Positions 17,801 to 25,065 of a stretch of DNA of 64,000 bases are shown in pieces; position 1 is the stretch's first letter; every line of letters begins with the position of its first letter. The translations under genes and the position numbers were made by a program. This DNA comes from Paraburkholderia xenovorans LB400 (lineage in GTDB: Bacteria; Pseudomonadota; Gammaproteobacteria; Burkholderiales; Burkholderiaceae). Under the pieces are notes generated by a model, which made no database searches, was not told the DNA's origin, and was given only the letters and a program-made list of their open reading frames with translations. The DNA lies in assembly GCF_000013645.1 (NCBI RefSeq), contig NC_007953.1:620001-684000 (forward strand), in the 5' to 3' direction.

Positions 17801-18435
17801 ATTATCAGAACGCGGAATACGCAGCTCGCTATCTGGCGATGATCGAGCGGATTCGGGCGAAGGAGGTGGCGCTCGGGATCGGCAAGTCATTGCCGCTCAC
17901 CCGTGCCGTCGCGCAGAATCTCGCGAAGCTGATGGCATACAAGGACGAATACGAGGTGGCGCGTCTCTATGCGGCGCCGGCATTCATGGACAAGCTGCGC
18001 GCGCAGTTCGAGGGCGAGCCGGGCAAGAACTATACGCTCAGCTTCTACTTCGCCCCACCGCTTTTCGCACGACGGGACGAGCACGGGCATCTCGTCAAGC
18101 AGCGCTTCGGGCCCTGGGTGCTGCCGATGCTGCGCGTGCTGGCGAAGTTGAAGGTTACACGCGGCACCGTGTGGGACCTCTTCGGCAAGACGGCCGAGCG
18201 CCGTACGGAACGGCGCCTGATTGGCGAGTACATGGCGCTGGTCGACCAGTTCTGCGTTTCGCTGACTGCCACGAACCGGGATGTAGCGATCCGTCTCGCA
18301 CAACTGCCCGCCGCGATCCGCGGATTCGGCCATGTGAAGGAGCGCAATCTGCTGGCCGTCGGGAAGCAGCGCGAGGCGCTGATGGCCGAATACCTTGCAT
18401 CAGGTGACGAAACCGGAGAGCGCCGCGCGGTATGA
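14857..18435 (+). CDS. Indolepyruvate ferredoxin oxidoreductase, fused alpha/beta type
   Basis: A 1192-residue fusion of the 2-oxoacid:ferredoxin oxidoreductase parts. It has an N-terminal pyrimidine-binding domain (G-Y-I-S-G-Y-R-G-S-P-L-G-G), a TPP domain (S-G-C-P-H-N-T-S, G-D-G-T-Y-F-H-S-G) and a cysteine-rich 4Fe-4S segment (C-E-G-C-G-D-C-S-V-Q-S-N-C, then C-N-K-D-F-S-C-V-K-G-F-C). Then follow the gamma-type domain (G-V-G-G-T-G-V-V-T) and a roughly 400-residue C-terminal extension. Such fusions in aerobic proteobacteria decarboxylate aryl-pyruvates to aryl-acyl-CoA using ferredoxin. The ATG at 14857 is preferred over an in-frame upstream start inside the LysR promoter region. The enzyme is soluble and probably LysR-controlled. 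Confidence 0.94.
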   Translation: MNAPVSPSHAAELAAVTLDDKYTLERGRIYISGTQALVRLPMLQKERDRRAGLNTAGYISGYRGSPLGGLDLALWNAKQHLHEHDVVFQPGVNEDLAATAVWGTQQINLWPGARYDGVFGMWYGKGPGVDRSGDVFRHANSAGTDARGGVLVLAGDDHGAKSSSVAHESEHTLIASGIPVLYPSSVQEYIDYGLHGWAMSRYSGLWVAMKCVTDVVESTASIDIDPERVQIRVPDDYPLPDGGLNIRWPDPPLVQETRLLDHKWYAALAYVRANRLNRIVIDAPNPRFGIMTAGKAYLDVRQALLDLGLDDATCARVGIRVMKVGCVWPLDAQDARRFAQGLEEILVVEEKRQVLEYALKEELYNWREDVRPKIYGKFDERDNEGGEWSVPRGDWLLPAHHELSPALIAKAIARRLAKADLPPEVAARIAGRVAVIEGKERDAAQPRLAAERPPWFCSGCPHNTSTKVPEGSRALAGIGCHYMAMWMDRRTETFSQMGGEGVAWLGQMHFTGEQHVFVNLGDGTYFHSGSLAIRAAVAARANVTYKILYNDAVAMTGGQPVDGVLSVPQIAFQAVAEGVARVVIVTDEPQKYTSAVRLPEGVGVHHRDRLDAIQHELRATPGTTLLIYDQTCATEKRRRRKRGTYPDPARRAFINDAVCEGCGDCSVQSNCLSVEPLDTPLGTKRRINQSSCNKDFSCVKGFCPSFTTAEGAQPRKPSGVGGAAPLPDFTQLPQPRIEATDRPYGILVAGVGGTGVVTIGGLLGMAAHLERKGVVVLDMAGLAQKGGAVTSHVQIAPTPAHLHATRIGTGEARLVIGCDAIVSASAEALSKMRRGITRAAINSGATPTAGFVQNPDWTFPGAQTEQLLRENIGEDCSFVDANQLALTLLGDTIYTNPLLLGFAWQKGWLPLGYASLTRAIELNGVAVEKNRLAFDWGRFVAQHGADEAARAAGRRDAQQAIVLRLPETLDALIANHAQWLTDYQNAEYAARYLAMIERIRAKEVALGIGKSLPLTRAVAQNLAKLMAYKDEYEVARLYAAPAFMDKLRAQFEGEPGKNYTLSFYFAPPLFARRDEHGHLVKQRFGPWVLPMLRVLAKLKVTRGTVWDLFGKTAERRTERRLIGEYMALVDQFCVSLTATNRDVAIRLAQLPAAIRGFGHVKERNLLAVGKQREALMAEYLASGDETGERRAV

Positions 18436-18440
18436 GCGAA

Positions 18441-18463
18441 GGCTGCCCGGGTGCCGGGCAGCC
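18441..18463. terminator. Perfect 10-bp hairpin between convergent genes
   Basis: GGCTGCCCGG, a GTG loop, then CCGGGCAGCC, 5 bases after the oxidoreductase stop and 10 bases from the stop of the convergent MFS gene. There is no T-tract, so Rho-independent termination is uncertain, but position and symmetry fit a shared bidirectional terminator. Confidence 0.6.
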
Positions 18464-18472
18464 GGCTTCAGT

Positions 18473-19741
18473 TCAGGCCAGATTCAGCGAGTCGAACTTC
18501 GGGTAGCGGCCGAGCGGCAGGAGAATGAGCGCGCCGAGCAGGTACGCCGTGCCGCAAATCGACAGCATCACCGTGTACGAACCGGTCAGTATGTACAGGT
18601 ATCCGAAAAGCCAGGGCGACAGCGCGCCGGCGAGCGTGATCAGCGCAACGTGTACGCCGAAAAGCCGGCCGTAATCGCGCATGCCGAAGTAGCGCGCGAC
18701 CAGATAGGCGGCGATGTCGAACTCCGCCCCCGCGCCGACACCGGTCAGCAGCGTCGCCATCGTGAGCAGGCCGGTCTGCCCGGCGCTGGCGGTCGACAGC
18801 AGCAGGCAGCCGAGCGCGGGCATCGCGAGGGCGGCGGCCGCCACGGCGGGCGCCCACAGACGGTCGATCAGATAGCCGACGATGAGACGCCCGCCGATCA
18901 GCGCAATGCCGAAGCTGCCGAAAATGTGGCTGGCATCCGCCGCCGACAAGCCCTTGTCACGCAGCAGCGGCACCGTGTTGCTGACCATCGCGACGGTGGC
19001 CGCCACCACCAGTGACAGGCCTGCATTGAGTGCCCAGAAGCGCGTCGAGCGAACCGCCTCGCGAAAGACGAGCCCCGCACGCTGCGTCGCGCGCGTCATG
19101 TGTTGCGCGGCCGAAGCCCGTTCTTCGTCGGGCGTCTGCATCCACCACAGCACGAGTGGCAACACGAGCACGACGGGCAGGAACGCGAGCAGGAGAAAAG
19201 CGGCTTGCCAGTTCCAGCGCCCGATCACCCATGTGACCGCGGAGGGTATCAGCATGGCCGACAAGCCGGTGCCCGAGAGCATCACGGCAAGCGCGAGGCC
19301 GCGATTGCGTTCGAACCAGAGATTGACCAGATGCGTCCACGTGATATGCATCGTGCCCATCCCGGCGACCGGCAGCAGCGCGCACATCAGATAAAGCCAG
19401 ACAATCGAGCGCCCCATCAAGGGCATCAGCGCATACGTGGCTGATAGCGCCAGCAGCGATACGACTGTCACGCGGCGCATGCCGTAGCGCGCGTTGAGCC
19501 AGCCCACCAGCTGCGCACCGATCACCGCGCCGCCGAACAGAAAGCTGACCGCCGGCTGCAATTCGCCACGGCTCCAGCCGAATGCATTGTGCAACGGGAT
19601 CACGAGCGAGCCGAACGCGTAGAGCAGCGAAGCATTGGCCGCGACCCCGAGCCCGAGCATGGCCATCAGCACGGTGCGCCAGCCTGTGCGGAATTCGGTG
19701 AGATCGAGTGCGGCGCCACGCGATGAGTCGGAGAGGGACAT
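18473..19741 (-). CDS. MFS transporter (OFA/MCT-like)
   Basis: A 422-residue major facilitator with about 12 membrane segments. Segment 1 follows a short soluble N-terminus, and the fold starts with S-L-L-Y-A-F-G-S-L-V-I-P-L, as in oxalate/formate-antiporter and monocarboxylate-type carriers. The loop after helix 2 reads G-W-L-N-A-R-Y-G-M-R-R. It probably moves a monocarboxylate across the inner membrane. It is divergent from the eight-gene SDR/Rieske operon, suggesting it imports that pathway's substrate. It ends against the oxidoreductase gene. Confidence 0.9.
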   Translation of the reverse strand: MSLSDSSRGAALDLTEFRTGWRTVLMAMLGLGVAANASLLYAFGSLVIPLHNAFGWSRGELQPAVSFLFGGAVIGAQLVGWLNARYGMRRVTVVSLLALSATYALMPLMGRSIVWLYLMCALLPVAGMGTMHITWTHLVNLWFERNRGLALAVMLSGTGLSAMLIPSAVTWVIGRWNWQAAFLLLAFLPVVLVLPLVLWWMQTPDEERASAAQHMTRATQRAGLVFREAVRSTRFWALNAGLSLVVAATVAMVSNTVPLLRDKGLSAADASHIFGSFGIALIGGRLIVGYLIDRLWAPAVAAAALAMPALGCLLLSTASAGQTGLLTMATLLTGVGAGAEFDIAAYLVARYFGMRDYGRLFGVHVALITLAGALSPWLFGYLYILTGSYTVMLSICGTAYLLGALILLPLGRYPKFDSLNLA

Positions 19742-19976
19742 CGACGGGTTCCTTGGAGGGTTGGCCTGAACGTCGCAACTATTTGCGCGGCTTGGAGCAA
19801 TGGCCGGGGGATCGGAGGGGAATTCCAGATTCAGAAATTCATTCTATCGACGAATTTTGAACAGTAACTCGGTAAATGCCCTGGTTAGCCGTCGTGCGTG
19901 CCGTTCCGGCCTGCCCTCGACGACGGCTCAAGTGCGCGGAAGCAGCATGTTCTTTATTTTTTTCGTTTGACGGCAG

Positions 19977-20005
19977 TTGACCGCCATTCGATCCGAATCT
20001 AGTAT
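19977..20005 (+). promoter_or_regulatory. Sigma70-like promoter of the SDR/Rieske operon
   Basis: TTGACC (19977-19982), exactly 17 bases, then TAGTAT (20000-20005). Transcription would start near 20012, right at the operator-like palindrome. The -10 sequence is identical to that of the 6312-6340 promoter. Confidence 0.65.
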
Positions 20006-20011
20006 GTGAAC

Positions 20012-20028
20012 ACATTTTATAAAAATGT
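20012..20028. promoter_or_regulatory. Operator-like palindrome at the predicted transcription start
   Basis: ACATTTT, ATA, AAAATGT: a perfect 7-bp inverted repeat with 3-base centre, 6 bases downstream of the -10 box of the operon. The position fits repression by a dimeric regulator. Which of the regulators in this window binds is unknown. Confidence 0.5.
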
Positions 20029-20103
20029 ATCGAATATCGCGCACCCGCATGGCCTGCAATTTCGTCAGGGCCGGCCGCACAAAGCGCGACGGAGACAAAC
20101 CGA

Positions 20104-20841
20104 ATGAACGAACTGGACTTCTCGGGCAAGACGGTCCTGGTGGTCGGGGGATCGAGCGGCATCGGCAATGGCATTGCGCGTGCGTTTCTCGAGCGCGGCG
20201 CCACGGTCCATGTCTGGGGCACGCGCCGCAGCGCGTCCGACTATGCGGACTCACCCGATTCCAGCCTGACGGACCTGCACTACGCCCAGCTCGACGTTTC
20301 CGATGCAGCCAGCGTCGAGCGCTGTGTGCTGCCGTTCGCGTCGCTCGACGTGCTGGTCCAGGCCCAGGGCACCGTGCTCTACGACCGTCAGGAATTCAAG
20401 GCGCCGGCGTTCAGGAAGGTGCTCGACGTCAACCTGACGAGTCTGATGGCATGTGCGGATCGCTGCTTCGAGGCACTGAAGGCGGCGCGCGGCGCGATGA
20501 TCATCGTCAGCTCGGCCGCGGCGTTTCATTCGACGCGTGGCAATCCGGCCTACAACGCGTCGAAGACTGGCGCGTTCGGACTGACGCGCACGCTTGCGGA
20601 AGCCTGGGCGCGCGACGGCATCCGCGTGAACGGCATCGCGCCGGGCCTCGTCGACACGAAGCTCACGCGCGTGACCACCGCGGATCCGAAGCGCCTCGAC
20701 GCGGCCTTGCGCCGCATCCCGCTCGGGCGTCTGGGCACAGCCGCCGACATGGCCGGTGGCGCGCTGTTTCTCGCCTCGCCGCTGTCGGCGTACATGCTCG
20801 GACAAACCTTGCTGCTCGACGGCGGCATGTTGCTGGCCTGA
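20104..20841 (+). CDS. SDR-family oxidoreductase
   Basis: A 245-residue classical SDR. It has G-G-S-S-G-I-G-N-G for the nucleotide near residue 15, a catalytic Ser in V-S-S-A-A-A-F, and Y-N-A-S-K as the Tyr/Lys pair; the C-terminus shows the L-L-L-D-G-G-M segment. It oxidises an alcohol or reduces a ketone with NAD(P). It is the first gene of the plus-strand operon, 24 bases before the acyl-CoA dehydrogenase gene. Substrate unknown; a hydroxyacyl-CoA or ring hydroxyl is likely in this context. Confidence 0.93.
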   Translation: MNELDFSGKTVLVVGGSSGIGNGIARAFLERGATVHVWGTRRSASDYADSPDSSLTDLHYAQLDVSDAASVERCVLPFASLDVLVQAQGTVLYDRQEFKAPAFRKVLDVNLTSLMACADRCFEALKAARGAMIIVSSAAAFHSTRGNPAYNASKTGAFGLTRTLAEAWARDGIRVNGIAPGLVDTKLTRVTTADPKRLDAALRRIPLGRLGTAADMAGGALFLASPLSAYMLGQTLLLDGGMLLA

Positions 20842-20865
20842 CGCCGAACCTGACAAAGGAACCGT

Positions 20866-22155
20866 ATGTCCTGGGACTTCGAAACCGACGCCGATTTTCA
20901 GGCCGAACTCGACTGGATCGACCAGTTCGTGCGCGAGGAGGTCGAGCCGCTCGAACACGTGCTGGGCAGCCCGTGGAATATCCACGATCCGGCCTTCAAG
21001 GCGCTCGTCAAGCCGTTGCAGCAGCGGGTCAAGGAGCGCCGGCTGTGGGCCTGTCACCTCGGCCCCGAACTGGGCGGCCCCGGCTATGGACAGGTGAAGC
21101 TCGCGCTCATGAACGAGATTCTGGGCCGCGCGCTGTTCGCGCCGATCGTGTTCGGCTGCCAGGCGCCGGACTCAGGCAACGCGGAAATCCTCGCGCATTA
21201 CGGCACGGAGGCGCAGAAGGAGCGCTTCCTGAAACCATTGCTCGCCGGCGACATCGTGTCCTGCTTCGCGATGACCGAGCCGCAGGGCGGCGCCGACCCC
21301 AAGGTGTTCACGACCCGCGCGGTGCGCGACGGCGATGCGTGGGTGATCAACGGACGCAAGTGGTTCGCGTCGAATGCGCGCTACGCGGACTTCTTCATCG
21401 TGATGGCGATCACCGATCCGGAAGTGTCGGCGTACAAGGGCATGTCGATGTTCATCGTGCCGGCGAACACGCCCGGCCTGAGCATCATCCGCAATGTCGG
21501 CATGGCCGACGAGCCGGAGGCGACACACGCGTACCTGGCGTTCGATGACGTGCGCGTGGCGGACGAACAGATGCTGGGCGCGCCGGGCGACGCGTTTGTC
21601 GTCGCGCAGGTGCGGCTTGGCGGCGGCCGGGTGCATCATGCGATGCGCACGATCGGACTCGCGCAGAAGGCGCTCGATGCGCTATGCGAGCGCGCGCTGT
21701 CGCGCCATACACAGGGCGGCGCGCTCGCCGACAAGCAGATGGTGCAGGAGAAGATCGCCGACTCCTGGCTCGAACTCGAACAGTTTCGTCTGCTCGTGAT
21801 GCGGACCGCGTGGCGCATCGACCGTTACCAGGACTATCAGAAGGTGCGCAAGGACATTGCCGCCGTGAAGGCCGCGATGCCCAGGGTATTGCACGACATT
21901 GCCGCGCGCGCGCTGCATGTGCATGGGTCGATCGGAGCCTCGTCGGAGATGCCGTTCGCGGGAATGATCTCGCGTGCGTTTCAGATGGGGCTGGCCGATG
22001 GGCCGACCGAGGTTCACAAGGTGACGGTGGCGAAGCAACTGCTGCGCGACTACGCGCCATGCGAGCAGATGTTTCCCGCCTACCATCGCCCGACGGCCGC
22101 CGCCGCCGCACGCCGGAAATTCGCGGCGGCGCTCGCTCAGGGAGCGGCACGATGA
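20866..22155 (+). CDS. Acyl-CoA dehydrogenase, ACAD10/11-like
   Basis: A 429-residue acyl-CoA dehydrogenase, slightly longer than MCAD types. It shows M-T-E-P-Q-G-G-A-D, N-G-R-K-W-F-A-S-N-A and R-V-H-H-A-M-R-T-I-G. Its C-terminal helices contain A-L-H-V-H-G-S-I-G and the late M-G-L-A-D-G-P-T-E-V-H-K. It is coupled by an ATGA overlap to an APH-fold kinase gene. The same two domains are fused in animal ACAD10/11 and encoded side by side in bacterial 4-hydroxyacid (levulinate, Lva) pathways. There the kinase phosphorylates the 4-hydroxyacyl-CoA and the dehydrogenase-fold enzyme removes phosphate. That role is inferred from synteny and domain type. Confidence 0.93.
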   Translation: MSWDFETDADFQAELDWIDQFVREEVEPLEHVLGSPWNIHDPAFKALVKPLQQRVKERRLWACHLGPELGGPGYGQVKLALMNEILGRALFAPIVFGCQAPDSGNAEILAHYGTEAQKERFLKPLLAGDIVSCFAMTEPQGGADPKVFTTRAVRDGDAWVINGRKWFASNARYADFFIVMAITDPEVSAYKGMSMFIVPANTPGLSIIRNVGMADEPEATHAYLAFDDVRVADEQMLGAPGDAFVVAQVRLGGGRVHHAMRTIGLAQKALDALCERALSRHTQGGALADKQMVQEKIADSWLELEQFRLLVMRTAWRIDRYQDYQKVRKDIAAVKAAMPRVLHDIAARALHVHGSIGASSEMPFAGMISRAFQMGLADGPTEVHKVTVAKQLLRDYAPCEQMFPAYHRPTAAAAARRKFAAALAQGAAR

Positions 22156-23204
22156 CGAACGAGGCGTGGCAAAGCGCGGTGAACGTCGAGCGGCTCGCGC
22201 ACTGGATGGACGCGCAGCGGCTCGGGCGCGGTCCGATTACCGGCGCGCGGCTGCTGACCGGCGGAACGCAGAATATCCTCTTGCGCTTCACGCGCGGCGC
22301 ACACGAATTCGTGCTGCGCCGGCCGCCGCTGAACGCAAGGCCGGAAGTCTGCGCGACGATTGCACGTGAGGCACGCGTGCTGGCGGCATTGGCCGGCACC
22401 GAGGTGCCGCATCCGACGCTCCATGCGTCCTGCACGGACGACGACGTGCTGGGCGCGCCGTTCTACCTGATGGCGCCGATCGACGGCTTCAACGCGTCGG
22501 CCGGGGTCTTGCCCGAGCTGCACCGCGATCCGGCCATTCAGCAACGAATGGGGCGCTCGATGGTCGATGCACTGCTGCGTCTTGGCGAAGTCGATCCGCA
22601 GGCGGTGGGTCTCGGCGATTTCGGCAAGCCGCAAGGTTTTCTCGAACGCCAGGTGGCGCGCTGGCGGGGCCAGCTCGAACACTATCAGGTTCACGCAGGC
22701 TGGCCGGGGCCGTCGTCGCTGCCCGGCGTAACCGACGTTGCGCAATGGCTCGAAGCCAACCGGCCCGCACCATCGCGCACCGGCATCCTGCACGGCGATT
22801 TCCATCTGGCGAACGTGATGTTCTGCACGAAGTCCGCCGAACTGGCCGCGATCATCGACTGGGAACTCGCGACGGTGGGCGATCCGCTGCTCGATCTCGG
22901 CTGGCTGGTCGCGACGTGGCCGGATGCCAGCGGGCAGGGCGCCGGCACGATACGGGTGACACCGTGGCACGGCTTCGCGTCGGCGAGCGAGCTGGTCGGG
23001 TATTACCGCGAGCGCAGCACGCGTGAGCTGTCCGCGATCGACTGGTACGTGGTGCTCGCCCGGTTCAAGCTCGGCATCCTGCTCGAAGGCAGCTACGCGC
23101 GTGCCTGCGCGGGCCAGTCGCCTGCCGGACTCGGGCAACGGCACCACGCATCCGCGCTGCGCTTGATCGAGCAGGCGCGAGAGCGGATCGCGCAGCTCGC
23201 ATGA
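22152..23204 (+). CDS. APH-fold phosphotransferase (ACAD10/11 kinase-domain type)
   Basis: A 350-residue aminoglycoside-phosphotransferase-fold protein. The N-lobe has G-G-T-Q-N-I-L-L-R-F and F-V-L-R-R-P-P. The catalytic loop H-G-D-F-H-L-A-N and the D-W-E-L-A-T-V-G-D-P metal segment are intact. The W-E-L-A-T-x-G-D-P signature and the coupled acyl-CoA dehydrogenase point to the ACAD10/11 and LvaA group, acting on 4-hydroxyacyl-CoA rather than on antibiotics. Its start overlaps the preceding stop (ATGA). It should not be called an aminoglycoside resistance gene. Confidence 0.9.
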   Translation: MTNEAWQSAVNVERLAHWMDAQRLGRGPITGARLLTGGTQNILLRFTRGAHEFVLRRPPLNARPEVCATIAREARVLAALAGTEVPHPTLHASCTDDDVLGAPFYLMAPIDGFNASAGVLPELHRDPAIQQRMGRSMVDALLRLGEVDPQAVGLGDFGKPQGFLERQVARWRGQLEHYQVHAGWPGPSSLPGVTDVAQWLEANRPAPSRTGILHGDFHLANVMFCTKSAELAAIIDWELATVGDPLLDLGWLVATWPDASGQGAGTIRVTPWHGFASASELVGYYRERSTRELSAIDWYVVLARFKLGILLEGSYARACAGQSPAGLGQRHHASALRLIEQARERIAQLA

Positions 23205-23278
23205 CGGGCGCAGCGGGCCCTGACGCGCCCGCTGCGCGTAGCCGCCGCGAATATGACGAAAACAAGGAGACAGGCGTG

Positions 23279-24049
23279 GTGAATCTCGAAGGCAAGCGCG
23301 TGATCGTGACAGGCTGCGCAAGCGGCATTGGCGCGAGCGCCGTCAAGGCACTGGTACGGGCCGGCGCGGAGGTGGCGGCGCTCGATCTGAGCGACGAGGC
23401 GGGCCGCGCCGTAGCCGCGGACGCTTCGGCGGCGGGCCCGGGTGTGGCGCACTACTTCAGTTGCGACGTCAGCCGCAAGGACCAGGTCGACGAGGTCTTC
23501 CGCTCGGCCGTCACGCGCCTCGGCGGGCTGGATGCGCTCATCAACATCGCGGGTGTCGAGCGCAAGGCGCCGGCCGAAGCGGTCACGCAGGACGATTGGG
23601 ACCTGATGTTCGACGTCAACGCGCGCGGCACGCTGAACACGAACCAGGCGGCATTCGCGTGGCTGCGCGAGCACGGCGGGCGCATCGTCAACTTCGCCTC
23701 GGCGGCTGGCGTGATGGGCGTGCCGGGGCTTGCGCACTACTCGGCATCGAAGGCCGCGGTGCTCGGCTGGACGCGCACCGCCGCGAAGGAGTGGGGCAAA
23801 TACGGCATCGCGGTCAACGCCGTGGCGCCCGCGATGTGGACGCCGATGTACGAGAAGTTCCGCGCGCGGCTCGACAGCGCGCAACTGGCCGCGCACGACG
23901 CCATGATGGCGCAGCAGGTTCCGCTAGGGGGGCGGCTCGGCGACCCGGACAAGTCGATGGCGCCGGTGCTGGTGTTTCTGGTCAGCGACGGCGCGAACTT
24001 CATCACCGGACAGACGCTGGCCGTCGACGGCGGTCTGATGATTCCCTGA
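23279..24049 (+). CDS. SDR-family oxidoreductase (GTG start)
   Basis: A 256-residue classical SDR with T-G-C-A-S-G-I-G-A, a catalytic Ser in F-A-S-A-A-G, Y-S-A-S-K, and V-D-G-G near the C-terminus. Two GTG codons (23276 and 23279) follow an AAGGAG site at 23264-23269; I prefer the second, which gives the usual short N-terminus before L-E-G-K-R-V. The frame stays open back to an ATG at 23201 that overlaps the kinase stop, so a 26-residue longer form is possible. Probably an NAD(P)-dependent hydroxyacyl or ring-alcohol dehydrogenase of the operon. Confidence 0.88.
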   Translation: MNLEGKRVIVTGCASGIGASAVKALVRAGAEVAALDLSDEAGRAVAADASAAGPGVAHYFSCDVSRKDQVDEVFRSAVTRLGGLDALINIAGVERKAPAEAVTQDDWDLMFDVNARGTLNTNQAAFAWLREHGGRIVNFASAAGVMGVPGLAHYSASKAAVLGWTRTAAKEWGKYGIAVNAVAPAMWTPMYEKFRARLDSAQLAAHDAMMAQQVPLGGRLGDPDKSMAPVLVFLVSDGANFITGQTLAVDGGLMIP

Positions 24050-24062
24050 GCGAGGAGGTCCG

Positions 24063-24896
24063 ATGAGCGAACGTCTGAAGGACCGTGTTGCGCTGGTGAC
24101 CGGCGCGGCGAGCGGCATCGGCGCGGCCACCGCCCGCCTGATGGCGCAGGAAGGCGCCTTCGTCGTGCTCGCCGACGTGGACGAACACGCCGGGCAGGCG
24201 CTGGCGCGCGAACTGCGCGACGCGACGTTCGCGTACACGGATGTGAGCGTTGAGGCGCAGGTGGCGGCTGCGGTCGACGAGGCACTGCGGCTGCATGGCC
24301 GGCTCGATTGCATGGTGAATAACGCGGGCTTCGTCGGCGCATATGGCTCGATTCTCGAAACGAGCGCGGCCGCGTGGCACGCGACGCTGGGCGTGCTGCT
24401 CGATGGCGTGTTCTACGGAATCAAGCACGCGGCGCGCGCGATGGTCAAGCAGGGAAGCGGCTGCATTCTCTCGGTGGCGAGTACCGCGGGCGTGATGGGC
24501 GGGCTCGGTCCGCACGCGTACACGAGCGCCAAGCACGCCGTCATCGGATTGACCCGCTCGGCGGCTTCGGAACTTGCGCCGCGCGGCGTGCGCGTCAATG
24601 CCGTCGCGCCGGGCACGACGGTCACCGAAATGATGGTGCAGGGCCGCGGCAGCAGGCAGGCCGCAATCGACGCGGCGACCCGGGCTTCGCCGCTCGGCAC
24701 GCCGCTGATGCCGCAGGAGATCGCCGCGGCGCTCGTGTATCTCGCGAGCGACGACGCGCGCCATGTGAACGCCCACACGCTGGTGGTCGATTCGGGTGTC
24801 ACGGTGGCGGGTGCGTCGGGTGGCGCCGTGTTTCATAACCGGCCCGCGGGCTTCATGGGCCGCATGCCGGGCGGCGCGAACGCCGACGCCCGCTGA
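24063..24896 (+). CDS. SDR-family oxidoreductase
   Basis: A 277-residue classical SDR: T-G-A-A-S-G-I-G-A at residues 13-21, N-N-A-G, S-V-A-S-T-A-G with the catalytic Ser, and Y-T-S-A-K as the Tyr/Lys pair. The C-terminus extends about 20 residues beyond typical SDRs (P-A-G-F-M-G-R-M-P-G). It starts 13 bases after the previous SDR gene, with GGAGG at its ribosome site. Together with two other SDRs in this operon it may catalyse successive alcohol oxidations of the same skeleton. Confidence 0.92.
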   Translation: MSERLKDRVALVTGAASGIGAATARLMAQEGAFVVLADVDEHAGQALARELRDATFAYTDVSVEAQVAAAVDEALRLHGRLDCMVNNAGFVGAYGSILETSAAAWHATLGVLLDGVFYGIKHAARAMVKQGSGCILSVASTAGVMGGLGPHAYTSAKHAVIGLTRSAASELAPRGVRVNAVAPGTTVTEMMVQGRGSRQAAIDAATRASPLGTPLMPQEIAAALVYLASDDARHVNAHTLVVDSGVTVAGASGGAVFHNRPAGFMGRMPGGANADAR

Positions 24897-25065
24897 GGCG
24901 CGCCGCGATGCGTCGATGCGACGCGGCGCGCAACACCTCGTCGGGACGAAGCGAGGCAGGACAGGACAAGACAGCGCGGGTACATGCCCCGAGCCGGATG
25001 GCGATCCGCGCTTCACGCGCCGTCAGTGGTCACGCGCATTTTCACCCTACTCAGGAGAGTCACCC

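Larger units (their letters stand above)
19742..20103. other. Divergent promoter region, MFS and SDR operon
   Basis: This 362-base gene-free region separates the minus-strand MFS gene from the plus-strand SDR operon. The part nearest the SDR gene is AT-rich and has the operon promoter plus a palindrome just after the predicted start of transcription. I saw no clear minus-strand promoter. Confidence 0.6.

Noticed and set aside
22152..23204. Aminoglycoside resistance gene
   Set aside because: The APH fold is present, but context and the W-E-L-A-T-x-G-D-P signature point to the ACAD10/11-type acyl-CoA kinase.
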